Positions 1 to 9,317 of a stretch of DNA of 64,000 nt are shown here, piece after piece. This DNA comes from Niastella sp. OAS944 (GTDB lineage Bacteria; Bacteroidota; Bacteroidia; Chitinophagales; Chitinophagaceae): contig JANUBW010000001.1 in assembly GCA_024809215.1 (NCBI GenBank), forward strand, positions 2,088,841-2,152,840, written 5' to 3'. A program made the position numbers and the translations under genes. The notes under the pieces were generated by a model. It was not told the DNA's origin. It worked only from the letters and a program-made list of their open reading frames with translations, and searched no databases. Position 1 is the stretch's first letter. Each line of letters begins with the position of its first letter.

Positions 1-675
1 TGTATTATGGCTTCCACCTCTTACAACACGGCTCACCCCTGTTTGCCGCCCAACAGGATCGGTTTGCGCACCAGCCACATAAGCACCATACCAGTCGTAG
101 CAGTATTCCTCTACATTGCCATGCATATCGTATAAACCCCAGGCATTAGGTGCAGTTTGCGCCACCGGTAATGAAACCGGTACCGGAGTACGATTGGTAT
201 GTTGTAATTTTTGATATTCCGCAGGTAATTCGTTTCCTGTATTATAATCGGTAGTGGTGCCGGCGCGGCAGGCATACTCCCACTCGGCCTCTGTAGGCAG
301 GCGGTATATTTTCCCTTCTTTTTTCGATAACCAGGCGCAAAAAGCGACAGCCTCTTCATAGCTTACAAACACAACTGCTTCATCGTCTTTTAAAGAAAAC
401 CCATTTTTACCACGCAACTTGTTGTGCCCGGGGTCAAATGCTTCGTATTGTTTATTGGTGATCTCGGTGGCCGACATTTTGAAGCTCGTGGAAATTGTAA
501 CATCATGCACCGGGCTTTCATCGGCATCCTCCTTTCCCCGGTTCGATCCCATAACAAACGTTCCCGCCTTTACATCAACCAACTGTACCCCAATGGAATT
601 CTTTTGTTGAGCAATGCTTTGTAAACCAGTTTGGGTCAGAAAAAAACCTATGAGCGCGAGCCGGCGATAATTCAT
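1..675 (-). CDS. Formylglycine-generating-enzyme (SUMF1)-like secreted protein, C-terminus cut by window edge
   Basis: 225 codons are visible from the ATG at 675; the stop lies outside the window. A signal peptide ends near 'GLQSIAQ'. It is followed by the FGE-sulfatase (SUMF1) signature: 'GTFVMGS' near the start, 'VSYEEAVAFCAWLSKKEG', 'YRLPTEAEWEYACRAGT', 'WGLYDMHGNVEEYCYDWYG' and 'VVRGGSH'. These are the C-type-lectin-like motifs of the family, whose members either convert a sulfatase cysteine to formylglycine or, in many Bacteroidota, act as lipoprotein-like motility or adhesion factors (GldK/GldJ type). Without the C-terminal cysteines I cannot separate these roles. It is transcribed in the same direction as the PUL upstream but lies beyond that operon's terminator, so it is probably a separate unit. 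No sulfatase gene is visible in this window. Confidence 0.85.
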   Translation of the reverse strand, partial: MNYRRLALIGFFLTQTGLQSIAQQKNSIGVQLVDVKAGTFVMGSNRGKEDADESPVHDVTISTSFKMSATEITNKQYEAFDPGHNKLRGKNGFSLKDDEAVVFVSYEEAVAFCAWLSKKEGKIYRLPTEAEWEYACRAGTTTDYNTGNELPAEYQKLQHTNRTPVPVSLPVAQTAPNAWGLYDMHGNVEEYCYDWYGAYVAGAQTDPVGRQTGVSRVVRGGSHNT

Positions 676-730
676 ACCTGGAAGATGCTTTATTTTAGGG
701 AAAGGTTGTAAAATAACAAATATCTCTATA

Positions 731-765
731 AATAGAAAAGGTGGGCCATTTGAACGACCCACCTT
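731..765 (-). terminator. Rho-independent terminator after the GH2 gene
   Basis: Eight-base perfect stem (738-745 pairing with 758-765) with a 12-base loop. On the minus strand it is followed by a T-rich tract (TTCTATTT). It lies just after the stop of the GH2 gene and before the FGE-like gene, and so marks the likely end of the PUL transcript. Confidence 0.7.
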
Positions 766-787
766 ACATGCGTTTATCCGGTTCCGG

Positions 788-3394
788 TTATTGCACTTTT
801 ATCTCCTGCATCCGCACATTCCAGCCTTCAACCATAATTAAAGGTTCGGCAGAAGATCCATAATCAATAATGACCTTTTTTTCGCCGCCCGGCAATATAG
901 AGAAATAGTTGTCATCGTAAAACACTGGTAATATCCGCTCTTTTGTTTTGGCATCTACCAGGGTTATGCGGTTGAAAAAAGCTATGGGGTTAATTGGATA
1001 GTTTGTTAACGTAACTTCAATTTTACCTTTTTCCAACTGCCTGGCTTTTGTCATCAATGGTGATGGTGGTAAACCAAACAAACCGGTATAGTTACCTAAC
1101 TCGTCGGGCAACCAATATACATTCTCACTAACTACCTCTTTCTTTTCGTTATGTAATTGCAATGACACTAATACGCCGTGTGCCTTCGACCGCTCGGCGA
1201 TCAGTTCTTTTATCGATAAAATGCGTTTTGTTGAGGAAGGTTCTATATAAGTGAACACCTGGGTTACAAAACTGTCTTTACCACTCATATCATACATCTT
1301 CACTGACAGCATCAGGTTTTGTTGTTGTTCAAATGTATTGTTCACAATAGTTACCATGCCATCGGTTGGGTTGCACATTACATGCACCGGTTCGCTGCCC
1401 TTGCGCAAACCAAACAAACAGGCGTTGGGATCGAGGTAATAATCATACATCTGCCCACGCATGGCCGTCCACGGATTTTGTGTTTTCCAAATAATGAAAC
1501 CGGTATACCAATCCCACATATGATTGCTGAACCCTTCGGCCAAAGCCCGGTATTGATCATAATTCACCAGCTGCGCTTTTCTTGTCCAGTCGGCTATATC
1601 ATATATCTTACCAAACAGGTCAACGTATTGTTCGTAGCTAATGTATTTATGATACTCCCAAACCGAGTCTACCGTTTTTTCATAATACTGCGGAAACTGC
1701 ATATTGGCCGGTGGAATGAACCGTTGTAATGAAACATAATCGCCCACACCTACCGATCCTACTTCTGAATTAAAGGGATAGGTACGGTGTTCCCAAAAAT
1801 GTTTCGGGTCCTGAATACCGTAGGGGCCATCGCCATTTCCACCCAATGAATTATACGACATATCGTCGCTGTTTGAATAATCAACAAACCAGCGGGTACT
1901 ATCGAGCTTGGGAAGAATAGAATCCTTCATGGACCTCAGAATATCATCGGGCGGCGTTATTTCATTACCACCACACCAAATGGCCAGCGAAGGATGGTTA
2001 CGTACCATTTTAACCTGGTCAACTACTGAATTCAGGAACAACGCATGATCATTGGGATATTTTCTGCGTGTCCACTGGTCCTCCGATTTTTTAGGATCAA
2101 CCCAACGGCCATTACAATCGCCCGACATCCAAAAGTCCTGCATCACCAGCAGTCCATAGCGGTCGCAGGCGTTGAAGAACTCAGGCCGTTCGAGTAATGC
2201 CCCACCCCATACGCGAATAAGGTTCAGGTTCATATCGCGATGGTAGCGGATCTCGGCATCGTACCGTTTATCTGAAAGGCGCAACATAGCATCGGAGATG
2301 ATCCAGTTACCGCCTTTTATGAATATTTTTTGTCCGTTCACCGCAATCTGTTTACTGCGGCTGGTGGCATTCCAACTTGTTTGAATTTCACGAACACCGG
2401 TTGTTACCGTTTCTTCATCAGATACAGTTCCATTTTCAACAAATTGAAATTTTACGGTATACAAATTTTGTGGTCCATAGCCGCTGGGCCACCACAACCT
2501 GGGATTGTTAAGCTGATACGCCGGCAGGTTCACTTCTTTTACTTCACCAGGTTCAAGCGAAACGTTTTGTTTAACCGTTTGCCCATCTATAAGATATTGC
2601 AGCACGCCTTCTTTCTTTTTATCGGTAGCGTTCTGCAGTTCGGCGCTGGCCAGTATTTGTGCAGGTTGCTGTTCGCCTTCTACTTTACGAATACCGGGCA
2701 CATGCGTTACTATATGCGGGTTCTTTACATTTACCGAACCTGTTTTTTCAATATATACTTTATCCCAAATGCCGGTATTACGATCACGTATAGGTTGAAT
2801 CCAGTCCCACCCTGCTACATATTGATGCGATACGTTGCGGGCAATAGTACCATCGCCTCCCTGGCCGCCATTGGGATTACCAACCGGGTCAATGGGATAT
2901 ATGATCACTGCCAGGCGATTGGCGCCATTGCTGTTCAGCAAACGCGTAATGTTATAGTTCTGGCGAAGGAACATTCCATAGTGACGTTTGGCATTTACTT
3001 TTTTTCCATTGAGGAAAATATCGCAACTGTAGTTAACACCCCTGAATTGCAGCCATACCTGTTCATTGCCTTGCGGGGCTTTTTCAGTAAAGTCTTTTAC
3101 AAACCAGTAAGTATAATGATCGCGGCCGGTTGTATAAATATCAGGGATCTTTTCATTGTTCATGCCGTAAAATGGATCGGGTACTTTCTTATTATCGAGT
3201 AAAGAAGTAAGCACCGTACCGGGTACAGTAGCGGGCATCCAGCTTTTTACAGGATACGACGATACTGAAATTTTTTCGCCGGTTGTTTTTACCGATCCCA
3301 TGCCAGCACATACCCAACCACTGTTTAGTTCGTACCGGTTCTGGCTTATCGCTGCCTGGGTTGCTAACAGGAATATTAAAGTTATTTTTTTCAT
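788..3394 (-). CDS. Glycoside hydrolase family 2, endo-beta-mannosidase / exo-glucosaminidase type
   Basis: 868 residues with a signal peptide ending around residue 18 ('AAISQ'), so exported. The N-terminal GH2 sugar-binding domain carries 'VPDPFYGMNNE' and 'GRDHYTYWF'. As I recall the family, these match the branch holding plant mannosylglycoprotein endo-beta-mannosidase and CsxA exo-beta-glucosaminidase rather than LacZ. The immunoglobulin-like domain follows, then the TIM barrel with acid/base Glu478 in 'WCGGNEITPP' and probable nucleophile Glu544 in 'FNSEVGSVG'. The last 200 residues form beta-sandwich domains. It is the last gene of the PUL and ends just before a terminator. Seen: family and catalytic residues. 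Inferred: action on a Man-beta-GlcNAc or related beta-linked core. A beta-mannosidase or glucosaminidase activity cannot be excluded. Confidence 0.9.
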   Translation of the reverse strand: MKKITLIFLLATQAAISQNRYELNSGWVCAGMGSVKTTGEKISVSSYPVKSWMPATVPGTVLTSLLDNKKVPDPFYGMNNEKIPDIYTTGRDHYTYWFVKDFTEKAPQGNEQVWLQFRGVNYSCDIFLNGKKVNAKRHYGMFLRQNYNITRLLNSNGANRLAVIIYPIDPVGNPNGGQGGDGTIARNVSHQYVAGWDWIQPIRDRNTGIWDKVYIEKTGSVNVKNPHIVTHVPGIRKVEGEQQPAQILASAELQNATDKKKEGVLQYLIDGQTVKQNVSLEPGEVKEVNLPAYQLNNPRLWWPSGYGPQNLYTVKFQFVENGTVSDEETVTTGVREIQTSWNATSRSKQIAVNGQKIFIKGGNWIISDAMLRLSDKRYDAEIRYHRDMNLNLIRVWGGALLERPEFFNACDRYGLLVMQDFWMSGDCNGRWVDPKKSEDQWTRRKYPNDHALFLNSVVDQVKMVRNHPSLAIWCGGNEITPPDDILRSMKDSILPKLDSTRWFVDYSNSDDMSYNSLGGNGDGPYGIQDPKHFWEHRTYPFNSEVGSVGVGDYVSLQRFIPPANMQFPQYYEKTVDSVWEYHKYISYEQYVDLFGKIYDIADWTRKAQLVNYDQYRALAEGFSNHMWDWYTGFIIWKTQNPWTAMRGQMYDYYLDPNACLFGLRKGSEPVHVMCNPTDGMVTIVNNTFEQQQNLMLSVKMYDMSGKDSFVTQVFTYIEPSSTKRILSIKELIAERSKAHGVLVSLQLHNEKKEVVSENVYWLPDELGNYTGLFGLPPSPLMTKARQLEKGKIEVTLTNYPINPIAFFNRITLVDAKTKERILPVFYDDNYFSILPGGEKKVIIDYGSSAEPLIMVEGWNVRMQEIKVQ

Positions 3395-3500
3395 TTATCG
3401 TTTCTTATGATGTTCTGTCCTATCGTGAAACGGCAAACGTGAAACGTGAAAGGTTCGCGAATTTTTAGATTAATATGCGACCTTGCGCCGCCCGAAACTT

Positions 3501-3545
<45 letters not shown>

Positions 3546-3557
3546 CACGTTTCGCGC

Positions 3558-5711
3558 TTACTTCTTACCACCAGATTTTACAGTAGCCACAATCTTCCTG
3601 TCTGCTGAATTGCCGCCGGCAAACAAAGTGTAGTTACCCGGATATAATTTCCAGCTGCGGGTAGCAAGGTCCCATTTCTGTAACTCTGCAGCGGGTATAC
3701 TTAACTGCACCACTTCTTCTGCTCCGGCTTTTACATGTACCCGCTTAAATGCTTTCAGTTCTTTTAACGGCATTCTGTCAACCGCGGGATATTCAACATA
3801 TACCTGCACCACCTCATCGCCATCACTGCTGCCGGTATTCTTAACCTTTAATGAAAAGGTAAGACTGTCTTTTGCCGTTTTAATGTTGCCTGGCATCTTT
3901 TGCCACTCATATGAGAATGAAGTATAACTTAACCCATACCCAAACGGATACTGCACTTTGCCATTGAAATAACGATAGGTGCGCCCTTTCATTGCATAAC
4001 TGTCGTATGCAGGCACATCGGCAAACGACTGGTAAAAGGTTACGGGCAGGCGGCCAGAAGGGGAAACTTTGCCAAACAGGATATCGGCTAATGCATTACC
4101 ACCCTGTTCGCCAGGGTACCAGGCCAAAATGATGGCATCGGCATAGGGCTCTATGGCTGAAATATCAACAGCGCTGCCGGCTGTAACCACTGCAATAATT
4201 GGTTTATTATTATTCTTCTTACGTAATTCTTTTAAAAAAGCGATGTGTGCAGCGGGCAGGCTCATGTCGGGTTTGTCGCCGCCTTTTGCCGCCAGAAATG
4301 CATCACCCTCCTCACCTTCATACACAGGTGTAAGCCCAATAACGGCAACGGTAATATCGGCATTGCCTGCGGCCCATACGCCACCAAAATGTACCGTATC
4401 GGTATAATCGCTGCCAAGGTCATATTCAACGCGGGTGCCTGCATCTACGGCATTGGTAATACCTTCTAAAAAGCTAACCGCCCGGTTACTTACACCATGA
4501 TAGTTACCCAGCAACGCATCCATTGAAGCGGCATTGGAACCTACTACCATTATGGCCGGATACTTCTTTTTATCGAGCGGCAGTATTTGTTTCTCGTTCT
4601 TTAACAACACCATACTTTGCTGCGCCATTGTACGGGCTAGTGATGCATGCCAGGCATTGGCCACACTATCGGCGCCATAGTTGTTGAATGGATTAGCAGA
4701 AGCATTATCAAAAAATCCCAGCTTTATTTGTGTACGCAAAATATGAGAAAGCGCACTGTCTACTTCTTTCTCCGTAAGCAGCTTTTGATCAATTGCCTTC
4801 ATAACATCGTTTTGCAATACGCTGGAGCAGTCGAGGCTTACACCGGCTTTGATGGCAGCCGCTGCCACTTCAACACCTGAAGGCATTACTTTGTGGCGAA
4901 CAAAAATATCATCAAGTGCACCGCAATCGGTAACTACGTGTCCTTTAAAATTCCATTCGTTGCGTAGTATCTGTTGTAATAAAATATTGCCGGTACAACA
5001 GGGTTGATCATTTACGCGGTTGTAGCCGCACATAACCGATTCCACACCGGCATCAACCAACGCTTTAAAGGCATACAGGTAGGTTTCGCGCAGGTCTTTT
5101 TCATCAACAACGGCATTGAAGGTATGCCGCCCTGCTTCGGGACCACTGTGCACCGCAAAGTGTTTGGCGCAAGCCGATGTTTTTAAATATTTGCTATCGT
5201 TGCCCTGCAACCCTTTTACAAAGGCAGTACCCATATGGGCTGTAAGAAAAGGATCTTCACCATAGGTTTCCTGCCCGCGGCCCCAGCGGGGATCGCGGAA
5301 GATATTAATATTGGGCGACCAAAAGGTAAGCCCCATGTATTGCAGTCTTCTGTTTTGTGCCAATGACAAATTGTATTTGGCCCGCGCTTCGGTTGAGATC
5401 ACCGTGGCTGCCTGGTACAACAGATCGTCGTTAAATGTAGCCGCCATTCCAATGGCCTGCGGGAACACGGTGGCAACGCCTGCCCTGGCAACACCATGTA
5501 AGGCTTCGTTCCACCAGTTATATGCAGGTATACCCAGCCGTTGTACTTCCTGGCTCCGATAACCCAGCAGGGAGATCTTCTCGGGCAACGTGAGCTGATG
5601 CAACAGATCGTTCACCCGTGCATCAATTGGCTGTTGGGTGTTACGAAAGTTTTGAGCTTGTGTTGCAATACCAACGCAGAGACTAAGGGATAATAAAATA
5701 TTTTTATTCAT
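3558..5711 (-). CDS. Glycoside hydrolase family 3 beta-xylosidase/beta-glucosidase
   Basis: About 717 residues from the ATG at 5711; an in-frame GTG at 5723 is possible but less likely. A signal peptide ends near 'ATQAQ'. The (beta/alpha)8 domain carries 'WWNEALHGVARAG', the substrate-binding 'KHFAVHSGPEAGRH' and the nucleophile Asp at about 262 in 'VVTDCGALDDIF'. The alpha/beta sandwich with the acid/base glutamate ('YEGEEGD') follows, then a C-terminal fibronectin III-like domain ('NTGSSDGDEVVQVYV'). The motif style resembles Bacteroidota and plant family 3 xylosidases more than cellobiases. In the PUL it would remove non-reducing beta-linked xylose or glucose. It is separated from its operon neighbours by gaps of 130-165 bases filled with short repeated words. 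The family assignment is firm; the sugar specificity is inference. Confidence 0.92.
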   Translation of the reverse strand: MNKNILLSLSLCVGIATQAQNFRNTQQPIDARVNDLLHQLTLPEKISLLGYRSQEVQRLGIPAYNWWNEALHGVARAGVATVFPQAIGMAATFNDDLLYQAATVISTEARAKYNLSLAQNRRLQYMGLTFWSPNINIFRDPRWGRGQETYGEDPFLTAHMGTAFVKGLQGNDSKYLKTSACAKHFAVHSGPEAGRHTFNAVVDEKDLRETYLYAFKALVDAGVESVMCGYNRVNDQPCCTGNILLQQILRNEWNFKGHVVTDCGALDDIFVRHKVMPSGVEVAAAAIKAGVSLDCSSVLQNDVMKAIDQKLLTEKEVDSALSHILRTQIKLGFFDNASANPFNNYGADSVANAWHASLARTMAQQSMVLLKNEKQILPLDKKKYPAIMVVGSNAASMDALLGNYHGVSNRAVSFLEGITNAVDAGTRVEYDLGSDYTDTVHFGGVWAAGNADITVAVIGLTPVYEGEEGDAFLAAKGGDKPDMSLPAAHIAFLKELRKKNNNKPIIAVVTAGSAVDISAIEPYADAIILAWYPGEQGGNALADILFGKVSPSGRLPVTFYQSFADVPAYDSYAMKGRTYRYFNGKVQYPFGYGLSYTSFSYEWQKMPGNIKTAKDSLTFSLKVKNTGSSDGDEVVQVYVEYPAVDRMPLKELKAFKRVHVKAGAEEVVQLSIPAAELQKWDLATRSWKLYPGNYTLFAGGNSADRKIVATVKSGGKK

Positions 5712-5721
5712 GATTGAGTTC

Positions 5722-5862
5722 ACAGTTCTTAGTTTTTAGTTCTAAGTTCTTTATATCCGGGACTCGCTATTAACAGTTTCGAGTCTCAAGTTTCGAGTTC
5801 GCGAAGCTGTATTCTGTATTCGCTTTAGGCTTACAGCTTTAAGCTTTCGGCTTGCTACTTTA
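5722..5862. repeat. Short-word repeat block between GH3 and GH35 genes
   Basis: The gap is made of successive variants of short words: AGTTCTTAG/TTAGTTCTAAG around 5725-5750, GTTTCGAGT/AAGTTTCGAGTT at 5776-5800, GTATTCTGTATTCG at 5809-5822, and CTTACAGCTTTAAGCTTTCGGCTT at 5829-5853. Each word recurs two to four times with small changes before giving way to the next. Noncoding; no clean terminator is visible. Confidence 0.6.
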
Positions 5863-7711
5863 CGCTTTTCAGCTCAGCTAAAACAGGGGTAGCTACCGTC
5901 TTAATCACTGGCTGTATTTTATCATTCAACTGCTCAAACACAGTGATCTGGTTTACGCCTTTCTTCAACCAGCACCCGGGCAAATACAATGTTTGTTGTG
6001 GACCCACCTGCCAGTAGCGGCCCAGGTTAATGCCATTCACAAATACAATGCCTTTGCCCCAGCTGTGCATATCGAGGAATACATCGCCCGGTGTAATTAC
6101 ATTGAACGTACCGCTGTATATGGCAGCTTTTCCTTCTTTTTGTTTACCGGCCGATACAATGGGCGCTTTATCGAATGGCAGTTTATACATATTCCAACCA
6201 CCGGTGATCTCCATATCGTTGATAAGCACCGGTGAAATAATGCCTTTGTTGTTATGGACTATTTCACTGCCATAATTAATACGGCCCATATTCTCAACCA
6301 ATATCTCCAGCGTACCATTAAAAGGAATATCTATTGTTGCTGAGTATTCCTTATTCACCCGGTTTAGCTCAGCCAATTTCTTTCCATCAACATATACCAC
6401 GGCATAATCGCGCAGGCCTTTTACCTGCAGCGTACCCTGTATGGGTTGTGTAAACCGTTTGCTGTACAGTACATAACCATGCCCCTGGTTCAGAGCTTCA
6501 AAGGTTAAAGGTGTATCGGATACAACCGGTTGTAATGTCTTTTTCCACTCAAAAACATCCATTGACTTATTTAACTGAATAGCCGGTAAGGTGATCACCG
6601 GTATTTTGGCAGGAACTTCGGGAACGGAATATTTTACATGCTGTTTTATCAACTCCCGCACAGCCAGGTATTTTGGTGTTGCCCAACCAGCTTCTGAGAT
6701 GGGTGCATCATAATCGTAACTGGTAAGGTCAGGTTGAATATCGTGGTCTTTGTCGTAATTGGCGCCAGAGGTAAAGGCGAAGTTGGTACCGCCATGCACC
6801 ATGTAAACATTAAAGTGCACACCATTCTTCAGGTACTTTTCTACTTGTTGAGTAACCTGCTGTGTACCGATGTTTGGAAAAGGCTCAGCCCAATGACTTA
6901 ACCAGCCGGGATAATATTCCGCCACCATATACGGGCCTTCATTGTTATGGTATTTGTTCACCACCTTCTTCAGGTTCTCCACATTATCTTCGCCATTGGC
7001 CGCAGGCAATACGCCGGGCAATGAACCACCTTCGAACAACCAACTGCCATCGGAAGTAAAGAATGGACCAGTAAGGCCCGAACCGATCAACAATTGTTGT
7101 ACGGCTTCATTGTATTTACGATGTTCTGCCAGGGGAATGTCTTTCCGTTGTGATACATAAGAGCCAAACTCGTTTTCAACCTGCACCATAATAATGGGAC
7201 CGCCATTACTTACCAACGAACCTTTCACCTGCTCGGCCAGTTTGTTGATGTATGTTTTGCAGGAATCTAAAAACGGTTGGTTGTTAGCACGGATCACCAG
7301 GTTTTTATCTTTTGTCAACCACCAGGGATAGCCGCCGAATTCCCATTCGGCACAGGCATACGGGCCCGGGCGCAATATTACAAACAATCCTTCTTCTTTT
7401 GCAATGCGAAGAAATTCCCTGATGTTGTGATTACCCGTTGTAAAATCCCACACACCGGGAGCCGTGTTATGATAATTCCAGAATACATAGGTGGCTACGG
7501 TGTTCAAACCCATAGCCTTTATCATTTTTAACCGGTGGCGCCAGTAAGGCGCCGGAATGCGGGCATAATGCATTTCGCCCGAATGTATTTGCACGGGTGC
7601 ACCGTCGTATATAAACTGCCCGTTCTTTACTTCAAATGAATGGGCTTTTTGAGCTATGGCCATTCCTGAGATCAACAAAGCTGTCAAGCCTAACAGAAAC
7701 CCTCGCATCAT
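5855..7711 (-). CDS. Glycoside hydrolase family 35 beta-galactosidase
   Basis: 618 residues, with the start at 7711 or at the adjacent ATG at 7708. A signal peptide ends 'GMAIAQ'. The TIM barrel begins with 'IHSGEMHYARIP' and 'TYVFWNYH', the canonical GH35 opening. The acid/base Glu181 lies in 'IMVQVENEFGSY' and the nucleophile Glu265 in 'MVAEYYPGWLSHW', by alignment from memory with human GLB1 E188/E268. The C-terminal third is jelly-roll beta-sandwich ending in 'NGINLGRYWQVGPQ'. GH35 enzymes usually cleave terminal beta-1,3/1,4/1,6-galactose. It lies 30 bases after the upstream GH29 stop, so it is co-transcribed with it. In this PUL it would expose the next sugar after fucose removal. Confidence 0.94.
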   Translation of the reverse strand: MMRGFLLGLTALLISGMAIAQKAHSFEVKNGQFIYDGAPVQIHSGEMHYARIPAPYWRHRLKMIKAMGLNTVATYVFWNYHNTAPGVWDFTTGNHNIREFLRIAKEEGLFVILRPGPYACAEWEFGGYPWWLTKDKNLVIRANNQPFLDSCKTYINKLAEQVKGSLVSNGGPIIMVQVENEFGSYVSQRKDIPLAEHRKYNEAVQQLLIGSGLTGPFFTSDGSWLFEGGSLPGVLPAANGEDNVENLKKVVNKYHNNEGPYMVAEYYPGWLSHWAEPFPNIGTQQVTQQVEKYLKNGVHFNVYMVHGGTNFAFTSGANYDKDHDIQPDLTSYDYDAPISEAGWATPKYLAVRELIKQHVKYSVPEVPAKIPVITLPAIQLNKSMDVFEWKKTLQPVVSDTPLTFEALNQGHGYVLYSKRFTQPIQGTLQVKGLRDYAVVYVDGKKLAELNRVNKEYSATIDIPFNGTLEILVENMGRINYGSEIVHNNKGIISPVLINDMEITGGWNMYKLPFDKAPIVSAGKQKEGKAAIYSGTFNVITPGDVFLDMHSWGKGIVFVNGINLGRYWQVGPQQTLYLPGCWLKKGVNQITVFEQLNDKIQPVIKTVATPVLAELKSVK

Positions 7712-7741
7712 TGCTTATTACAGTTAGTTTTTATAAAATGA

Positions 7742-9202
7742 TTAATACAATGCCACATTCGAAATAAGCGGGCAGGCTTTTGAAGCCGTAATATTAATAC
7801 GCACTTTGCCTGCTCTTACCGGTGTTAATTTTAAAATGCGTTTATACCCTATTGTGGTACCAGCTGCAACCTGTTGCCAGGCATCGTTATTCCATACCTC
7901 CACGGTAAATGATTTTACCCGTTGCCCCAGTTTTATATACTCCTGCAGCATAACATATTTTATTGTTTGCACTTTACCCGTGTTCACTTCCAGCGAAGCA
8001 GTGGTTACATCATCATCAGTTGCCCAATAAGTGTCGGTGCTGTTATCCACAGCATTTGCTGCTGCATAAGAACCGGCTTTACCACGAACGTTGCTGGCTG
8101 TTGCAGTAGCACCTGCAGCCTTGTTCTTTCCTAATTCGCGGTTTAAAATATTACGAAAGCCATATAATGATTTGATATCTTTTTCATGAAATAATCCGCG
8201 CTGGTCGGGCGGTACATTAAGTAGCAAAACCGAACCACGACCTACTGAGGTGAGGTAAATATCAAATAACTGCTCAGGTGTTTTTACCAGTGAATCTTCT
8301 TTTTTATGATAGAACCAACCCGGCCGTATACTAACATCTACTTCAGCGGGTATCCAGGCAGTACCATCTTCAGATCCTTCGTTCAATAACTTTTCAATAC
8401 CTGCTTTACCTGCATATATTGTATCGGGCGAAATAGTGTTCCAGTTTGTTTCACCGGCAACACCTCTTTCATTACCTACCCAACGTACGCCCGGCCCTGC
8501 ATCGCTAAAGAATATCACATTGGGTTGCATTTGCCTTACCATGCTGAGGGTAGTTGGCCAGTCATAATAATTCTTGCCATCTATCTTTCTTTTTTCATTT
8601 GCGCCACCGTAATAACCATCGCCGCCATTGGCGCCATCGAACCACATTTCAGTAACAGGCCCGTAACCGGTAAACAATTCTTTTAACTGGTTGCGGTAAT
8701 AAGTAACATACTCAGGCGTGCCATAATCGGCGCGGTTCCTGTCCCACGGAGAAAGGTATACGCCAAACTTCAACCCATATTTTTTACAGGCATCGGAAGC
8801 TTCTTTTACAATATCGCCTTTGCCATTCTTATATGGACTGTTCTTTATATTGTGTTCAGTATATTTGGTTGGCCACAAACAAAACCCATCGTGGTGTTTG
8901 CAGGTAAGTATCATTTGTTTAAAACCCGTTTCCTTTAATACACGCGCCCATTGCATGGCATCGGTACCGGCGGGGTTAAACATCTTAGGACTTTCATTCC
9001 CATACCCCCATTCCTTATCGGTAAATGTATTGATGGTAAAATGTACAAATGCATTGGTTTCCATTTGTTGCCAGGCTAATTGCGCTGGTGTTGGCACCGG
9101 GCCAACAGGCACGGGTGGGTTTACCTGGGCATGGGCTGGTAACATTGCAACAGACATGAATGCTGCCGCTGCTATTAAGCTAATTCCTTTTCTTATTATC
9201 AT
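7742..9202 (-). CDS. GH29 alpha-L-fucosidase with C-terminal F5/8-type (CBM32-like) domain
   Basis: 486 residues with a signal peptide ending near 'LPAHAQ'. The GH29 catalytic barrel shows 'WGYGNESPKMFNP', 'LTCKHHDGFCLWPTKYTEH' and the nucleophile aspartate in 'TEMWFDGANGG'. After about residue 350 comes a discoidin/F5-8C carbohydrate-binding module: 'ATASNVRGKAGSYAAANAVD' followed by 'TYWATDDDVTTASLEV'. The domain layout and lack of the typical GH29A C-terminal sandwich suggest the GH29B subfamily (alpha-1,3/1,4-fucosidases active on Lewis-type branches), but this is inference. It follows a second GH29 gene in the operon; the two probably differ in linkage preference. Confidence 0.93.
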   Translation of the reverse strand: MIIRKGISLIAAAAFMSVAMLPAHAQVNPPVPVGPVPTPAQLAWQQMETNAFVHFTINTFTDKEWGYGNESPKMFNPAGTDAMQWARVLKETGFKQMILTCKHHDGFCLWPTKYTEHNIKNSPYKNGKGDIVKEASDACKKYGLKFGVYLSPWDRNRADYGTPEYVTYYRNQLKELFTGYGPVTEMWFDGANGGDGYYGGANEKRKIDGKNYYDWPTTLSMVRQMQPNVIFFSDAGPGVRWVGNERGVAGETNWNTISPDTIYAGKAGIEKLLNEGSEDGTAWIPAEVDVSIRPGWFYHKKEDSLVKTPEQLFDIYLTSVGRGSVLLLNVPPDQRGLFHEKDIKSLYGFRNILNRELGKNKAAGATATASNVRGKAGSYAAANAVDNSTDTYWATDDDVTTASLEVNTGKVQTIKYVMLQEYIKLGQRVKSFTVEVWNNDAWQQVAAGTTIGYKRILKLTPVRAGKVRINITASKACPLISNVALY

Positions 9203-9233
9203 ACAAGCTGCTGGTTATATTTAGTTAGAAGGT

Positions 9234-9271
9234 AGGCGGGTCGCTCTTGCAGAGCGGCCCGCCTTTATTTT
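9234..9271. terminator. GC-rich hairpin between the two fucosidase genes
   Basis: Fourteen-pair stem (9234-9247 with 9251-9264, one G-T wobble) and a TGC loop. The T-rich tail (TTATTTTAT) is on the plus strand, opposite to the operon, so for the minus-strand transcript it is a stem without a U-tract. It may be a transcript-stabilising or attenuating intercistronic hairpin rather than a true terminator. Confidence 0.55.
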
Positions 9272-9280
9272 ATAAAGCCC

Positions 9281-9316
9281 AGGGTGAGCATCCGCCAGCT
9301 GGCGGATACCCACCCT
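9281..9316. repeat. Palindromic REP-like hairpin between the two fucosidase genes
   Basis: A perfect 18-base palindrome, ATCCGCCAGCTGGCGGAT (9290-9307), is enclosed by AGGGTG (9281-9286) and CACCCT (9311-9316), giving a two-storey stem. On the minus strand it starts directly after the stop of the 9318 gene. The form resembles repetitive extragenic palindromes. No second copy is visible in this window. Confidence 0.6.
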
Positions 9317-9317
9317 T

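Noticed and set aside
111..359. 82-codon minus-strand ORF at the left edge
   Set aside because: It lies in a different frame from the clear FGE-like coding sequence covering 1-675.
2330..3202. 290-codon plus-strand ORF opposite the GH2 gene
   Set aside because: Shadow of the GH2 reading frame; the sequence is low-quality and lacks any domain.
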